Shown piece by piece: positions 1-7,432 of a stretch of 13,983 bases of DNA. The notes under the pieces are model-generated. The model was not told the origin of the DNA and searched no databases. It was given only the letters and a program-made list of their open reading frames with translations. The stretch lies in contig JAJPEN010000057.1 in the NCBI GenBank assembly GCA_021166835.1, forward strand, positions 1-13,983. The letters are read 5' to 3'. Made by a program: the position numbers and the translations under genes. The stretch's first letter is position 1; every line of letters starts with the position of its first letter. The stretch comes from Burkholderiaceae bacterium (GTDB lineage: Bacteria; Pseudomonadota; Gammaproteobacteria; Burkholderiales; Burkholderiaceae).

Positions 1-321
1 GAAGTAGGCAACGCGACCGTGCTCGGGCTGGCGGACCTTGAGATCGACCTGATTCGCCGCAAGGCGGTTCGGGCTGGCCGCCGGTTGGAACTCACCGCCC
101 AGGAGTTCAGTCTGCTTGCGCTGTTCCTGCGCCGACAGGGGGAGGTGCTCTCACGCACCGAGATCGCTGAGCAGGTTTGGGACATGAACTTCGACAGTGC
201 GACGAACGTCATTGACGTTGCCGTTCGCCGCCTGCGGAACAAGATTGATGGTCCGTTTGAGCGCACTCTGCTGCACACCGTGCGCGGTATGGGCTACGTA
301 CTGGAGCTTCGCGAGGAATGA
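1..321 (+). CDS. Response regulator, OmpR/CopR type, C-terminal part
   Basis: This is the DNA-binding end of a two-component response regulator; the receiver domain lies left of the window, and the frame is open from base 1. About 106 residues remain. They form a complete OmpR/PhoB winged helix: the start of the domain reads [13 protein letters not shown], the recognition-helix region reads [15 protein letters not shown], and the C-terminal hairpin reads [11 protein letters not shown]. This pattern is typical of the heavy-metal branch (CopR, CusR, IrlR), where the protein activates efflux or resistance genes under copper, silver or similar stress. It overlaps the downstream kinase by ATGA, so the two are translationally coupled partners. 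The metal specificity is inferred only from similarity of this domain and its kinase; no metal-resistance gene is inside the window. Confidence 0.9.
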   Translation, partial: EVGNATVLGLADLEIDLIRRKAVRAGRRLELTAQEFSLLALFLRRQGEVLSRTEIAEQVWDMNFDSATNVIDVAVRRLRNKIDGPFERTLLHTVRGMGYVLELREE

Positions 322-1694
322 GCCGCAGCGGCATTGGATCACTTGGCCGCCGGCTCTCCTATTGGCTGGCAATGCAGAGTCTGGTCGGTCTGATCGCGGT
401 CTGTGTCGCGGTCTACGGTGCCGCGCAGGTAGGGTTTGAGGCACGCCAAACCGATGCACTAAAGCAGAAAGAGGCGCAGTTGCGCCATCTGCTTGCCGAG
501 TCCGACGAAGACATGGGCACGTTGAGGCACAAGCTCGACGAATTCTTCATCGGCCATGCCGACATGGCTCTCTCGCTCACGCGTTCCGATGGCTCGGTAT
601 TGTACGTACGGCCTGCGCCGGCCAACTCTGTTCGCGCGGTGCGGTTCACTTCGCCTGCCCGAATTCCGAATCAAGATCCGCTGGTCGCTCTCCTGACGCT
701 CGACATTCGCGACGATGTCGCGCTGTTACGCCGCCTCGGATTCACGCTCGCATTGGCCGCACTCGCGGGGACGCTGTTCGTGTCGGTCGGCGGTTTCCTG
801 CTTGTTCGTCGTAGCCTGCAACCGCTGCGTGATCTGGTAGAGCAGACTCGACGGCTTGCGGCCGATACCTTGCATCGTCGGCTGGACGGATCTGCCCAGC
901 CGGACGAGCTTGAACCACTAATCACACAGTTCAACGGCCTTCTCGGTAGGTTGGAGCTGGCCTACGAGCAACTGGAGGGCTTCAATGCCGATGTAGCGCA
1001 CGAGCTTTGCACGCCGCTGACAACGCTGATCGGCAGCACAGAGCTGGCGCTGCGCAAGGCGCGCGATGCCAGTGAGTTGCGCGATGTGCTCGGATCGAAC
1101 CTGGAAGAACTGCAGCGCATCGCCGGCATCGTCCACGACATGCTTTTTCTGTCACAGGCCGACCGCGGCGTTACGGCACGCCGTACCCCGACACCGAGCC
1201 TGGCAGCGCTGGCGAGACAGGTGTCGAACTACCACGAAGCGTCCCTCGCCGACGCCGGTCTGGGGCTCGAGATTGTCGGTGATGCTGCCGGAAGCTTCGA
1301 CACTCCTTTGCTGCAGCGCGCGCTGTCCAACCTGATCAGCAATGCCACGCGCTACGGGCAACGCGGATCCACCGTACGAGTGGAAATCTCAAGGGAGTCT
1401 TCCGGAGAAGTCGTGCTGAAGGTGGTGAACAAAGGCGCCACGATCGATTCTGGAGACCTTCCACGCCTATTCGACCGCTTCTACCGCGCAGATCCCTCGC
1501 GCAGCGACGCTCATCGCAATCATGGGCTTGGGCTGTCCATTGTGGCGGCGATTGCGCGGATGCATGGTGGGCGGCCGTTGGCTGCATCGTCGGGTGGAAT
1601 TTCATCGATCGGCATGACCCTGATGGATAAGGACGGACTTTCGGGTTCGGTCAAGGCTATCCGCACAGCCGAATCGTCCGCGTCCCCGGCCTAG
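318..1694 (+). CDS. Heavy-metal-type sensor histidine kinase (CusS/CopS/IrlS-like)
   Basis: This inner-membrane sensor kinase of 458 residues is the partner of the upstream regulator, with an ATGA overlap. Predicted order: transmembrane helix at about residues 15-38, a short periplasmic sensor of about 100 residues, a second helix at about 141-163, HAMP at about 164-217, HisKA with phospho-acceptor His228 in AHELCTPL, then the HATPase domain with N-box [10 protein letters not shown] (Asn342), G1-like NKG (371-373), [15 protein letters not shown], and G2 GLGL (403-406). The N-x-G form of G1 and the [11 protein letters not shown] block are usual in the CusS/CopS group. One oddity is that the H-box has Cys where nearly all kinases have Arg (HELRTPL). 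The C-terminus runs on about 25 residues past the last conserved strand. Length fits the family. The signal is probably a periplasmic metal ion, which is inference. Confidence 0.92.
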   Translation: MSRSGIGSLGRRLSYWLAMQSLVGLIAVCVAVYGAAQVGFEARQTDALKQKEAQLRHLLAESDEDMGTLRHKLDEFFIGHADMALSLTRSDGSVLYVRPAPANSVRAVRFTSPARIPNQDPLVALLTLDIRDDVALLRRLGFTLALAALAGTLFVSVGGFLLVRRSLQPLRDLVEQTRRLAADTLHRRLDGSAQPDELEPLITQFNGLLGRLELAYEQLEGFNADVAHELCTPLTTLIGSTELALRKARDASELRDVLGSNLEELQRIAGIVHDMLFLSQADRGVTARRTPTPSLAALARQVSNYHEASLADAGLGLEIVGDAAGSFDTPLLQRALSNLISNATRYGQRGSTVRVEISRESSGEVVLKVVNKGATIDSGDLPRLFDRFYRADPSRSDAHRNHGLGLSIVAAIARMHGGRPLAASSGGISSIGMTLMDKDGLSGSVKAIRTAESSASPA

Positions 1695-1761
1695 AGAGGC
1701 ATTGCATGGCCCCCGCACCTATGAAGCCTCTCATCTCCAGCAGTTTGATGACGTTGGGTAG

Positions 1762-1787
1762 CGACGGCATGGCGAGTAACGCCGTCG
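1762..1787. repeat. 7-bp inverted repeat in front of the LysR gene
   Basis: CGACGGC (1762-1768) and GCCGTCG (1781-1787) are perfectly complementary around a 12-base loop, between the kinase stop and the LysR ribosome binding site. A shorter overlapping hairpin, GGCG/CGCC (1771-1774 and 1780-1783), competes with it. No T-run follows, so it is not a typical intrinsic terminator. It could be a regulator site or a weak transcript structure. Confidence 0.35.
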
Positions 1788-1830
1788 TCTGGCGCAGGCA
1801 AGCGAACAACGAGAACAGGAGGCCGCCGCC

Positions 1831-2739
1831 ATGGAACTCAGATTGATGCGCTATTTTGTCGTCGCGGCGGAGGAACTGCATTTCGCGCGTGCGGCGGAGC
1901 GCTTGGGTATAGAGCAGTCGCCGGTGTCGCGCGCGATGCGGGATCTTGAAGATCTACTCGGCGTGCAGTTGTTTGATCGAAGTACACGCCAGACGCGATT
2001 GACCTGGGCCGGTCAGGTGCTGTTGAGCGAAAGCAGGCGCGTGCTTGCGACGGTGGACCAGGCAATCCAGGCCACCAAGGGGGCGGCGCAAGGCTACCAG
2101 GGCTATCTGCGCATCGCCATCTGTGACAGCTTGGCCCAGCCGCGCATCGCCACTCTGCTCGCGCGCAGCCGTGAGCAAGAGCCTGAACTTGAGATACGTG
2201 TGTTCGAGATGCCGTTTCGTCAGCAGCTCAAGGGTCTGCACAACGACCTGCTGGACGTTGGCTTTGCCCTGTCCAATGCGGTCAACGACGGGCTCGTCGC
2301 CGAGGCGGTTTGGACCGATCCTCTGTCTGTGATTGTGCCGGCGCGCCATCCCTTGTTGGTCCACGGCCAGGTCAGGCTGGACGACGCGCTGATGTTTCCG
2401 GTCGTGCTGTGTCATCCAGAGGCGGACTCGGGCTGCCACCACCAGATCCAGGCTGTGCTTGAAGGCGCATCGGTGGAGCCCAAGGTTGTCGACCACGTGA
2501 CTAGCTTAGGCGTGATGCTCACTCTAGTAGGGGCGGGTTATGGCATCAGTTTCGCCATCGCCTCGCAGGTGCAAACCCTCCAGCGCTCCGACATCGCGAT
2601 CCGCCCCCTGGTAGGTACAGCTCCCACGCTGTCGACCTACCTGCTTCGCCGGCAGGGCGAACCGTCTGCGTCAATGAAGCGATTCCTCGCGCGTGCGCGC
2701 GAGACCTTTGGGTCTAAAGAGGGGGAGCCGACGCCGTGA
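1831..2739 (+). CDS. LysR-family transcriptional regulator
   Basis: A complete LysR-type regulator of 302 residues, the usual length. The N-terminal winged helix-turn-helix covers about residues 1-60, with the recognition region IEQSPVSRAMRDLEDLLG and the wing LFDRSTRQTRLTWAG. A linker helix follows to about residue 90. The periplasmic-binding-protein-like effector domain spans about 91-295 and includes the conserved VGAGYGISF stretch. AGGAGG at 1817-1822, eight bases before the ATG, makes this start secure. LysR proteins bind small effectors and usually control a nearby or divergent gene. Here no divergent gene is seen; the only gene directly downstream is the lipoprotein at 2807, on the same strand. 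Its effector and target cannot be read from the sequence. Codon use is less G/C-biased than in the trp genes to the right. Confidence 0.92.
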   Translation: MELRLMRYFVVAAEELHFARAAERLGIEQSPVSRAMRDLEDLLGVQLFDRSTRQTRLTWAGQVLLSESRRVLATVDQAIQATKGAAQGYQGYLRIAICDSLAQPRIATLLARSREQEPELEIRVFEMPFRQQLKGLHNDLLDVGFALSNAVNDGLVAEAVWTDPLSVIVPARHPLLVHGQVRLDDALMFPVVLCHPEADSGCHHQIQAVLEGASVEPKVVDHVTSLGVMLTLVGAGYGISFAIASQVQTLQRSDIAIRPLVGTAPTLSTYLLRRQGEPSASMKRFLARARETFGSKEGEPTP

Positions 2740-2806
2740 CGTCCGTTCGTCCACGGATGGACATTGGGTCCCAGCGATTCAATCACAGAGAAGGAAGGGA
2801 GTCCTC

Positions 2807-3466
2807 ATGAAGCAAACGCTGTTTCCAACGCTGGTCGCGTTGAGCCTGACAGGCTGCGCAGCCACGTCCGATCTTCCTACTGGGTACGCTCTGACCCCAG
2901 GGCAACCGGAAGGGCTCTTGATCGTGTCACTGACCTTGTCGGGTGAACCGCTTGAGAAGATTTCCAGCTTCGAGTACCGGATCCGCGCGCTGGCTCCGGA
3001 AGAGCGCGAAGCTGTGATTGCTCGACCGTACTTCGAATCGGTGCCTCAGCATGCACGCGGTGCATCGAGAACGACTGCACGCGCTGGCGGCGGCCAGGAG
3101 ATCGTGGTCAAGGGGCCAAGCTCGGCCGAACCGCTTGACCTATGGGAAGGCGTAACGGCCGGGCGCGTTGCATCTCTCCGCCTGCCACCTGGTGCGTACG
3201 AGTTCTATACATGGCAGCTCAGAGACCGAGCTGAGGCAAGCGGTGGTACCGAGTACAGCCCGAAGCGTCCCTTCAGCTACCGGTTTGTCATCAAGCCCGG
3301 GCAGGCGACCTACATCGGTCAACTCAATCTGGACCTGCGCGAGTGGAAGGCACAGAAGATCACGGTCGAAGATCGGCGCGAGAGAGATCTTGCGCTGCTC
3401 AACAAGAAGGTGCCCTCGATCGGCAGTGTCCAGGTGAGTTCCGAGGTTGGGCAAGTTCATCCTTGA
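2807..3466 (+). CDS. Uncharacterised secreted lipoprotein
   Basis: I do not recognise this 219-residue protein beyond its export signal. It starts with a lipoprotein signal peptide: MKQTLFPTLVALSLTGC, with Cys17 as the lipidated residue. The mature part looks like an all-beta domain, with the segments LRLPPGAYEFYTW and RFVIKPGQATYIGQLNLDL, followed by a charged stretch, VEDRRERDLALLNKK. The pattern of PPGxY and then KPGxxTYIG resembles DUF2846-like or other beta-sandwich lipoproteins, but this is only a resemblance. AAGGAAGGGAG (2791-2801) sits just upstream of this ATG, so longer in-frame starts from 2693 are unlikely. It lies 67 bp after the LysR gene and may be co-transcribed or LysR-controlled. 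Localisation is inner leaflet of the outer membrane or inner membrane. Confidence 0.8.
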   Translation: MKQTLFPTLVALSLTGCAATSDLPTGYALTPGQPEGLLIVSLTLSGEPLEKISSFEYRIRALAPEEREAVIARPYFESVPQHARGASRTTARAGGGQEIVVKGPSSAEPLDLWEGVTAGRVASLRLPPGAYEFYTWQLRDRAEASGGTEYSPKRPFSYRFVIKPGQATYIGQLNLDLREWKAQKITVEDRRERDLALLNKKVPSIGSVQVSSEVGQVHP

Positions 3467-3635
3467 TCGCCGTCGGGTGCTGGCGGCCGGCCCGCCCGCT
3501 GCGGCGCCTGGCGCGCCGGGCCCTACAGCCCCAGGTACGACAGCCCCGGATGATCGTTCGGCCGCCGACCCTGAGTAGGCCAGCGCGACGCGCTCGGGGC
3601 GAAGACGCGCGGCGCATGGATGCGCTGTTGGGCGG

Positions 3636-4043
3636 TCATGGCGTTGCGATCTCGTCATACCCTCTGCCGACGAACTCCACCAGGCAGAACCCATGGCCGA
3701 ACGGGTCGGCCATGAGCGCCAGCTTACCCCAGCGGCTCGACCGCACCGGTTGCTCCAGCGTCGCACCCGCCGCCACCGCACGAGCGACGGCATCTTCGAT
3801 GTCCATCACCACGACGTCCAGGTGCACGGGCGTCCAGTGCCGCGCGTAGTCGCGAACCTGCGGCGAGGCCGGCGACGCACGGCTGCCCGCCGCCTTGGAC
3901 AGCAGATAGATCGGTGACGACGCGCCGACGAGCTCGACCCCGTCGGCGCCGAAGCGGCGCCCGACCGTCAGACCGAATGCCGCCGTGTAGAACCGGACAG
4001 CCCGGTCCAGATCGTCCACGTCGATGTTCACGAGAAGATTCAT
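3636..4043 (-). CDS. VOC-family (glyoxalase/bleomycin-resistance-like) protein
   Basis: A complete 135-residue single-module vicinal oxygen chelate protein. The beta-alpha-beta-beta-beta repeats are visible: NIDVDDLDRAVRFYTAAFGL at residues 6-24, HLDVVVMDIEDAVARAVAAG at 74-93, and the C-terminal ADPFGHGFCLVEF at 112-124. His74 and Glu123 fall where VOC enzymes often place metal ligands, so metal binding is plausible. The close is GRGYDEIATP. Family members act as dimers on many substrates (glyoxalases, dioxygenases, antibiotic-binding proteins), so the reaction cannot be named. A GA-rich ribosome binding site, GGGGAAGGGG, lies a few bases upstream of the ATG on the minus strand. The gene stands alone, opposite to its neighbours, and the surrounding DNA is non-coding or broken. 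Confidence 0.85.
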   Translation of the reverse strand: MNLLVNIDVDDLDRAVRFYTAAFGLTVGRRFGADGVELVGASSPIYLLSKAAGSRASPASPQVRDYARHWTPVHLDVVVMDIEDAVARAVAAGATLEQPVRSSRWGKLALMADPFGHGFCLVEFVGRGYDEIATP

Positions 4044-4214
4044 GCACAGGCCCCTTCCCCCTCCAGTTTGCGCCGCATCCTCTGCAGCCTAGCAATGGCG
4101 GCCGCTGGCCGCCGGGCTCCATTCGAACGGGCGGTGCGCTCGATATCCCCGCGGCCGCCATGGCGCGACGGCGTGCCAGACTGCAGCGCCTCACCCCTCG
4201 TCACCTTCATCGTC

Positions 4215-4328
4215 ATGCAAACACCGCCCGCCTCCACCGCGGCCGCGAGCGCATGGCTGTTCCTGCTGCACGGCAGCGCCAAGCTGCTCGGCTGGCCGAA
4301 GATCGACATGTTCGCCAACGTGCAGTAA
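4215..4328 (+). pseudogene. DoxX-family membrane protein remnant
   Basis: This 37-codon ORF ends in WLFLLHGSAKLLGWPKIDMF followed by ANVQ and a stop. That block matches the first transmembrane segment and HG-AKLxGW motif of DoxX-family proteins, which are normally about 120-150 residues with four helices. Only the N-terminal quarter is present, no DoxX-like sequence follows in any frame, and part of the first helix seems to be missing before the motif. It is therefore a decayed or truncated copy. It implies a recombination or deletion boundary at about 4328. Confidence 0.55.
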
Positions 4329-4353
4329 CTGGTCGCCCTTGCGCTAGCAATGG

Positions 4354-4384
4354 TGGACGGCTACCAGGGGTGGCGTGGTAATAT
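4354..4384 (+). promoter_or_regulatory. Candidate promoter upstream of the trp leader ORF
   Basis: An extended -10 element, TG-G-TAATAT (4376-4384), is preceded by a -35-like TGGACG (4354-4359) with a long 19-base spacer. A start near 4391 would place the tandem-Trp ORF about 70 nt into the transcript. The -10 stands out in otherwise GC-rich DNA, but one strand match of this quality can occur by chance. Confidence 0.35.
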
Positions 4385-4459
4385 GGTCAGGTTATGAAGC
4401 TGCTGTGGGCAGCTCTGCTTCCACACGCATCTTCCGGTTAGCTGAACTTCGGTCTGCCA

Positions 4460-4510
4460 ATGAACCGCATCGCTTCGATCAACGTTGCTCAGTGGTGGCG
4501 CTTCCAGTAG
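4460..4510 (+). CDS. Candidate trp leader peptide (attenuator ORF)
   Basis: A 16-codon ORF reads MNRIASINVAQWWRFQ and then TAG. Two adjacent TGG codons at 4493-4498 are followed by CGC, the same TGG-TGG-CGC order found in the E. coli trpL peptide (GWWRTS). As in trpL, the Trp pair lies close to the stop codon. A 7-bp hairpin begins three bases after the second TGG and covers the stop. The ORF lies 389 bp before trpG, in a stretch with no protein-coding character. Against it: there is no clear Shine-Dalgarno sequence before the ATG, and the distance to trpG is long for a leader. A second short ORF in the same frame (4394-4441, MKLLWAALLPHASSG) has one Trp codon. If the leader is real, ribosome stalling at the Trp codons when charged tRNA-Trp is scarce would control trpGDC expression. 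Confidence 0.4.
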   Translation: MNRIASINVAQWWRFQ

Positions 4511-4516
4511 GAAGCG
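4499..4516 (+). promoter_or_regulatory. Hairpin over the leader ORF stop codon
   Basis: CGCTTCC (4499-4505) pairs perfectly with GGAAGCG (4510-4516) around the loop AGTA. The 5' arm begins directly after the second Trp codon, and the stop codon lies in the loop and 3' arm. A ribosome stalled at the Trp codons would prevent this stem from forming, as for the 1:2 pause hairpin of classical trp attenuators. The pairing is seen in sequence; the role is inferred. Confidence 0.45.
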
Positions 4517-4542
4517 GCACGTCGTTGCGGTTTCGCACCGCG

Positions 4543-4568
4543 CCTTGCCGCCGTATCGGTGGGCAAGG
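4543..4568 (+). promoter_or_regulatory. Strong hairpin downstream of the leader ORF
   Basis: CCTTGCC (4543-4549) pairs with GGCAAGG (4562-4568), and an inner CCG/CGG helix closes on the loop TAT. The 3' arm overlaps GGGCAA (4561-4566), which can instead pair with TTGCCC (4615-4620), so two mutually exclusive folds exist. No T-run follows, so it is not a recognisable intrinsic terminator. A weaker hairpin, GCGGT/ACCGC, lies just upstream at 4527-4541. Confidence 0.4.
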
Positions 4569-4678
4569 TTCAGCAGATGGCTCTCCGGCACGGCGGCTCC
4601 AAGAACATAGGAGATTGCCCGATGCCACCAACACCCCCTAGATCACGAACACCGCGCGTTCCAACGGCGCAAGGTGTG

Positions 4679-4713
4679 CCTGCGCGTCCTCTGCGCAGGC
4701 GGGCGCCCCTGCG
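4679..4713 (+). promoter_or_regulatory. Overlapping hairpins before trpG
   Basis: CCTGCGC (4679-4685) can pair with GCGCAGG (4693-4699). The same middle segment can instead pair with CCTGCG (4708-4713), forming a GC-rich stem followed by the partly T-rich TCCTTGCTT. The three-segment arrangement gives two exclusive folds. The rest of 4621-4898 has a separate 6-bp hairpin (GTCGCA/TGCGAC, 4741-4756) and T-runs at 4777-4780 and 4796-4799, but no gene that I can support. Confidence 0.35.
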
Positions 4714-4898
4714 TCCTTGCTTGCACCATAGTCGGCCCGTGTCGCAGCGGTGCGACGGAGCGCCCACCACCGCGCCTTTTCCTCGTCCGGGCCACTTTTC
4801 TGCGCTCGTTCCATCGAAATCCAATGCAAGTGTGTATAACGGTGTGAGTAACGGCTGTCCTTGCTCAGAAGTTAAGTCTTATAAATCAAGGAGTTACT

Positions 4899-5468
4899 GT
4901 GTCTAAACTTCTGATGATCGACAACTACGACAGCTTCACCTTCAATCTCGTGCAGTACTTCGCCGAACTGCACGAGGAAGTGCGCACCGTGCGCAACGAC
5001 GCGATCGATCTCGACGCGATCGAGGCGCTCGCGCCCGACCGCATCGTGATCTCGCCGGGCCCCTGCTCGCCCGAGGAAGCCGGCATATCGGTGGCGCTCG
5101 TGCGCCGCTTCGCCGGCTATGTGCCGATCCTCGGCGTGTGCCTGGGGCACCAGGCGATCGGCGCGGCCTTCGGCGCGCGCATCGTGCGCGCGCGCAACGT
5201 CGTCCACGGCAAGACCGCGACGATCTCGCACGACGGCGCCGGCGTCTTTCGCACGCTGCCCGATCGCTACGACGTCGTGCGCTACCACTCGCTCGCGGTC
5301 GATCTCGCGAGCCTTCCCGACTGCCTCGAACCCACCGCCTTCAGCGACGACGGCGAGCTGATGGGCCTGCGCCACCGCGACTACCCGGTCGAAGGCGTGC
5401 AGTTCCATCCCGAATCGCTGCTCACCGAGCACGGCCACGCGCTGCTGCGCAATTTCCTGGAGAACTGA
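4899..5468 (+). CDS. trpG: Anthranilate synthase component II (glutamine amidotransferase)
   Basis: This 189-residue subunit hydrolyses glutamine and passes ammonia to TrpE, which makes anthranilate from chorismate in the cytoplasm, the first committed step to tryptophan. It is a class I amidotransferase: [14 protein letters not shown] at the N-terminus, [12 protein letters not shown] (52-63), nucleophile Cys81 in [11 protein letters not shown], and His170/Glu172 in [13 protein letters not shown]. Length and motifs are complete. The start is GTG at 4899, set by AAGGAG at 4888-4893 and five bases of spacing. In many Burkholderiales trpE lies shortly upstream; here no trpE fragment is visible in the 4.9 kb to the left. 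The same subunit can also serve folate synthesis (PabA), so if trpE or pabB is elsewhere it may be shared. It is the first gene of a tight trpGDC operon. Confidence 0.96.
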   Translation: MSKLLMIDNYDSFTFNLVQYFAELHEEVRTVRNDAIDLDAIEALAPDRIVISPGPCSPEEAGISVALVRRFAGYVPILGVCLGHQAIGAAFGARIVRARNVVHGKTATISHDGAGVFRTLPDRYDVVRYHSLAVDLASLPDCLEPTAFSDDGELMGLRHRDYPVEGVQFHPESLLTEHGHALLRNFLEN

Positions 5469-5469
5469 A

Positions 5470-6513
5470 ATGACGATCACGGCACAGGAGGCGCTCACGC
5501 GCTGCATCGAGCACCGCGAGATCTTCCACGACGAGATGCTGTCGCTGATGCGCAGCATCATGAGCGGGGAGATGTCGGCCCCGATGATGGGGGCGATCCT
5601 GATGGGCCTGCGCGTGAAGAAGGAGACGGTGGGCGAGATCGCCGCGGCGGCGCAGGTGATGCGCGAGTTCGCCAACAGGGTCGAGGTCGACGGCGGGCCG
5701 CATTTCGTCGACGTGGTCGGCACCGGCGGCGACGGCTCGCACACCTTCAACATCTCGACCGCCTCGGCCTTCGTCGCCGCCGCCGGGGGGGCCACGGTGG
5801 CCAAGCACGGCAACCGCGGCGTTTCGTCGAAGTCGGGCTCGGCCGACGCGCTCGAGGCGCTCGGCGCGAACATCATGCTCGCCCCGCAACAGGTGGCCGA
5901 CTGCATCCGCGAGACCGGCGTCGGATTCATGTTCGCGCCGAACCATCACCCTGCGATGAAGAACGTGGCGCCGATCCGCCGCGAACTGGGCGTGCGGACG
6001 ATCTTCAACATCCTCGGGCCGCTGACCAACCCGGCCGGCGCGCCGAACATCCTGATGGGCGTATTCCATCCTGACCTTGTCGGGATTGAGGTGCGCGTGA
6101 TGCAGAATCTCGGAGCCCGCCACGCGATGGTCGTGTGGGGCAAGGACGGAATGGACGAGGTCTCCCTCGGAGCGGCGACGATGGTGGGCGAACTGCGCGA
6201 CGGGCAGGTGCGCGAGTACGAGATCCATCCGGAGGATTTCGGCCTGTCGATGATCAGCAACCGCGGCCTGCGCGTGGCCGACGCGCTCGAGTCGAAGGAG
6301 ATGGTGCTCGAGGCGCTGGACAACCGCCCGGGAACGGCGCGCGAGATCGTCGCGCTGAACGCGGGCACGGCGCTCTATGCGGCCGACGTCGTCGACTCGA
6401 TTCCCGCCGGCATCGAGCGCGCGCGCGAGGCCATCGCCAGCGGCGCCGCGCGCGCGAGGCTCGACGCCTTCGTGCGATTCACGCAGCGCGCCGGACAATC
6501 GCGCGCCGCCTGA
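5470..6513 (+). CDS. trpD: Anthranilate phosphoribosyltransferase
   Basis: TrpD, 347 residues, transfers phosphoribose from PRPP to anthranilate, giving phosphoribosyl-anthranilate in the second step of the pathway. The family fold is complete: an N-terminal helical domain (about 1-70) carrying [21 protein letters not shown], then the PRPP-binding glycine loop GTGGDG (84-89) followed by [23 protein letters not shown] (112-126), and the later signature [20 protein letters not shown] with NILGPLTNP. The ATG comes one base after the trpG stop, and GGAG at 5459-5462 lies inside trpG, so translation is likely coupled. Codon use is strongly G/C-ending, as in the rest of the operon. I see no missing active-site motif. 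Confidence 0.97.
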   Translation: MTITAQEALTRCIEHREIFHDEMLSLMRSIMSGEMSAPMMGAILMGLRVKKETVGEIAAAAQVMREFANRVEVDGGPHFVDVVGTGGDGSHTFNISTASAFVAAAGGATVAKHGNRGVSSKSGSADALEALGANIMLAPQQVADCIRETGVGFMFAPNHHPAMKNVAPIRRELGVRTIFNILGPLTNPAGAPNILMGVFHPDLVGIEVRVMQNLGARHAMVVWGKDGMDEVSLGAATMVGELRDGQVREYEIHPEDFGLSMISNRGLRVADALESKEMVLEALDNRPGTAREIVALNAGTALYAADVVDSIPAGIERAREAIASGAARARLDAFVRFTQRAGQSRAA

Positions 6514-6527
6514 AGCGGGAGCAGGCC

Positions 6528-7415
6528 ATGCGTCTCGTCGCCGACGCCCCGGGCATTCGCATCGAAACCGAAGCAGCGAGCCGAAAGATGAGCAGCGAAA
6601 TTCTCGAGCACATCGCGAGCGAGGACATCCTCGAGCGCATCATCGCCATCAAGCGCGAAGAGGTCGCCGCCTGCAAGCGCGAGCGGCCCTACATCGCGGC
6701 GCGCCGCATGGCCGAGGCGGCGATGCGCGACGATCCGCCGCGCGGCTTCGAGGCGTCGATGCGCGCGCGGATCGCGCAGGGCGCTGCAGCGGTGATCGCC
6801 GAGATCAAGCAGGCGAGCCCGAGCAAGGGCGTGCTGCGCGCCGATTTCGATCCGCCGGCGATCGCGCGCAGCTACCAACGGCACGGCGCCGCCTGCCTGT
6901 CGGTGCTCACCGACGAGCACTTCTTCCGCGGTGCGCTGAACGACCTGCGCGCCGCGCGCGCGGCCTGCGCACTGCCCGCGCTGCGCAAGGACTTCATCGT
7001 CGACGAGTACCAGGTCTACGAGGCGCGCACCAACGGCGCCGACGCGATCCTGCTGATCGCCGCGGTGCTCGACGACGCGCAGCTCGCCCGGTTCGAATCG
7101 ATCGCGCACGAGCTGGGCATGGACGTGCTCGTCGAAGTGCACGCCGCCGACGAGCTCGAGCGGGCGCTGCGACTCGAAACGCCGCTCGTCGGCATCAACA
7201 ACCGCAACCTGCGCAGCTTCGACGTGTCGCTCGACACCACGCTGTCGCTGCTGCCGCAGATGCCGCCCGACCGGCTCGTCGTCACCGAGAGCGGCATCCG
7301 TTCGCGCGAAGACGTCGCGCGCATGCGCGCGGCAGGGGTGAATGCGTTTCTGGTCGGCGAGGCGTTCATGCGCGCGCCGGAGCCGGGCGAGGCGCTGGAG
7401 GGGCTGTTCTTCTGA
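6528..7415 (+). CDS. trpC: Indole-3-glycerol phosphate synthase
   Basis: TrpC closes the ring of carboxyphenylamino-deoxyribulose phosphate to indole-3-glycerol phosphate. The TIM barrel is complete: [13 protein letters not shown] at the start, then [56 protein letters not shown] and [15 protein letters not shown], ending in [18 protein letters not shown]. The catalytic lysines of the EIKxxSPSKG and RKDF motifs are present. It lies 14 bp after trpD. The start at 6528 is chosen because GGGAG (6517-6521) is six bases upstream; it gives 295 residues. An ATG at 6588, with a poorer ribosome binding site, would give 275 residues, closer to the family norm of about 260-270, so the first 20 residues are uncertain. 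It is the TrpC domain alone, not fused to TrpF. Confidence 0.95.
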   Translation: MRLVADAPGIRIETEAASRKMSSEILEHIASEDILERIIAIKREEVAACKRERPYIAARRMAEAAMRDDPPRGFEASMRARIAQGAAAVIAEIKQASPSKGVLRADFDPPAIARSYQRHGAACLSVLTDEHFFRGALNDLRAARAACALPALRKDFIVDEYQVYEARTNGADAILLIAAVLDDAQLARFESIAHELGMDVLVEVHAADELERALRLETPLVGINNRNLRSFDVSLDTTLSLLPQMPPDRLVVTESGIRSREDVARMRAAGVNAFLVGEAFMRAPEPGEALEGLFF

Positions 7416-7432
7416 TGCGGTCTTCGGCTGTT

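Noticed and set aside
3467..3635. Short coding remnant between the lipoprotein and VOC genes
   Set aside because: Pro/Ala/Gly-rich readings appear in several frames, but none resembles a known protein or has a start with a ribosome binding site.
4694..4713. Intrinsic terminator before trpG
   Set aside because: The stem is strong, but the following TCCTTGCTT is interrupted, so I list it only as an alternative hairpin and not as a terminator.
5422..6498. 358-codon minus-strand ORF across trpD
   Set aside because: Its composition (His, Arg, Asp repeats) is typical of an antisense shadow, and trpD on the plus strand has every family motif.
6135..6527. In-frame extension of trpC back into trpD
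   Set aside because: The extra residues are an Arg/Gly-rich out-of-frame reading of trpD. The conserved TrpC N-terminus begins after 6588, and a ribosome binding site precedes 6528.
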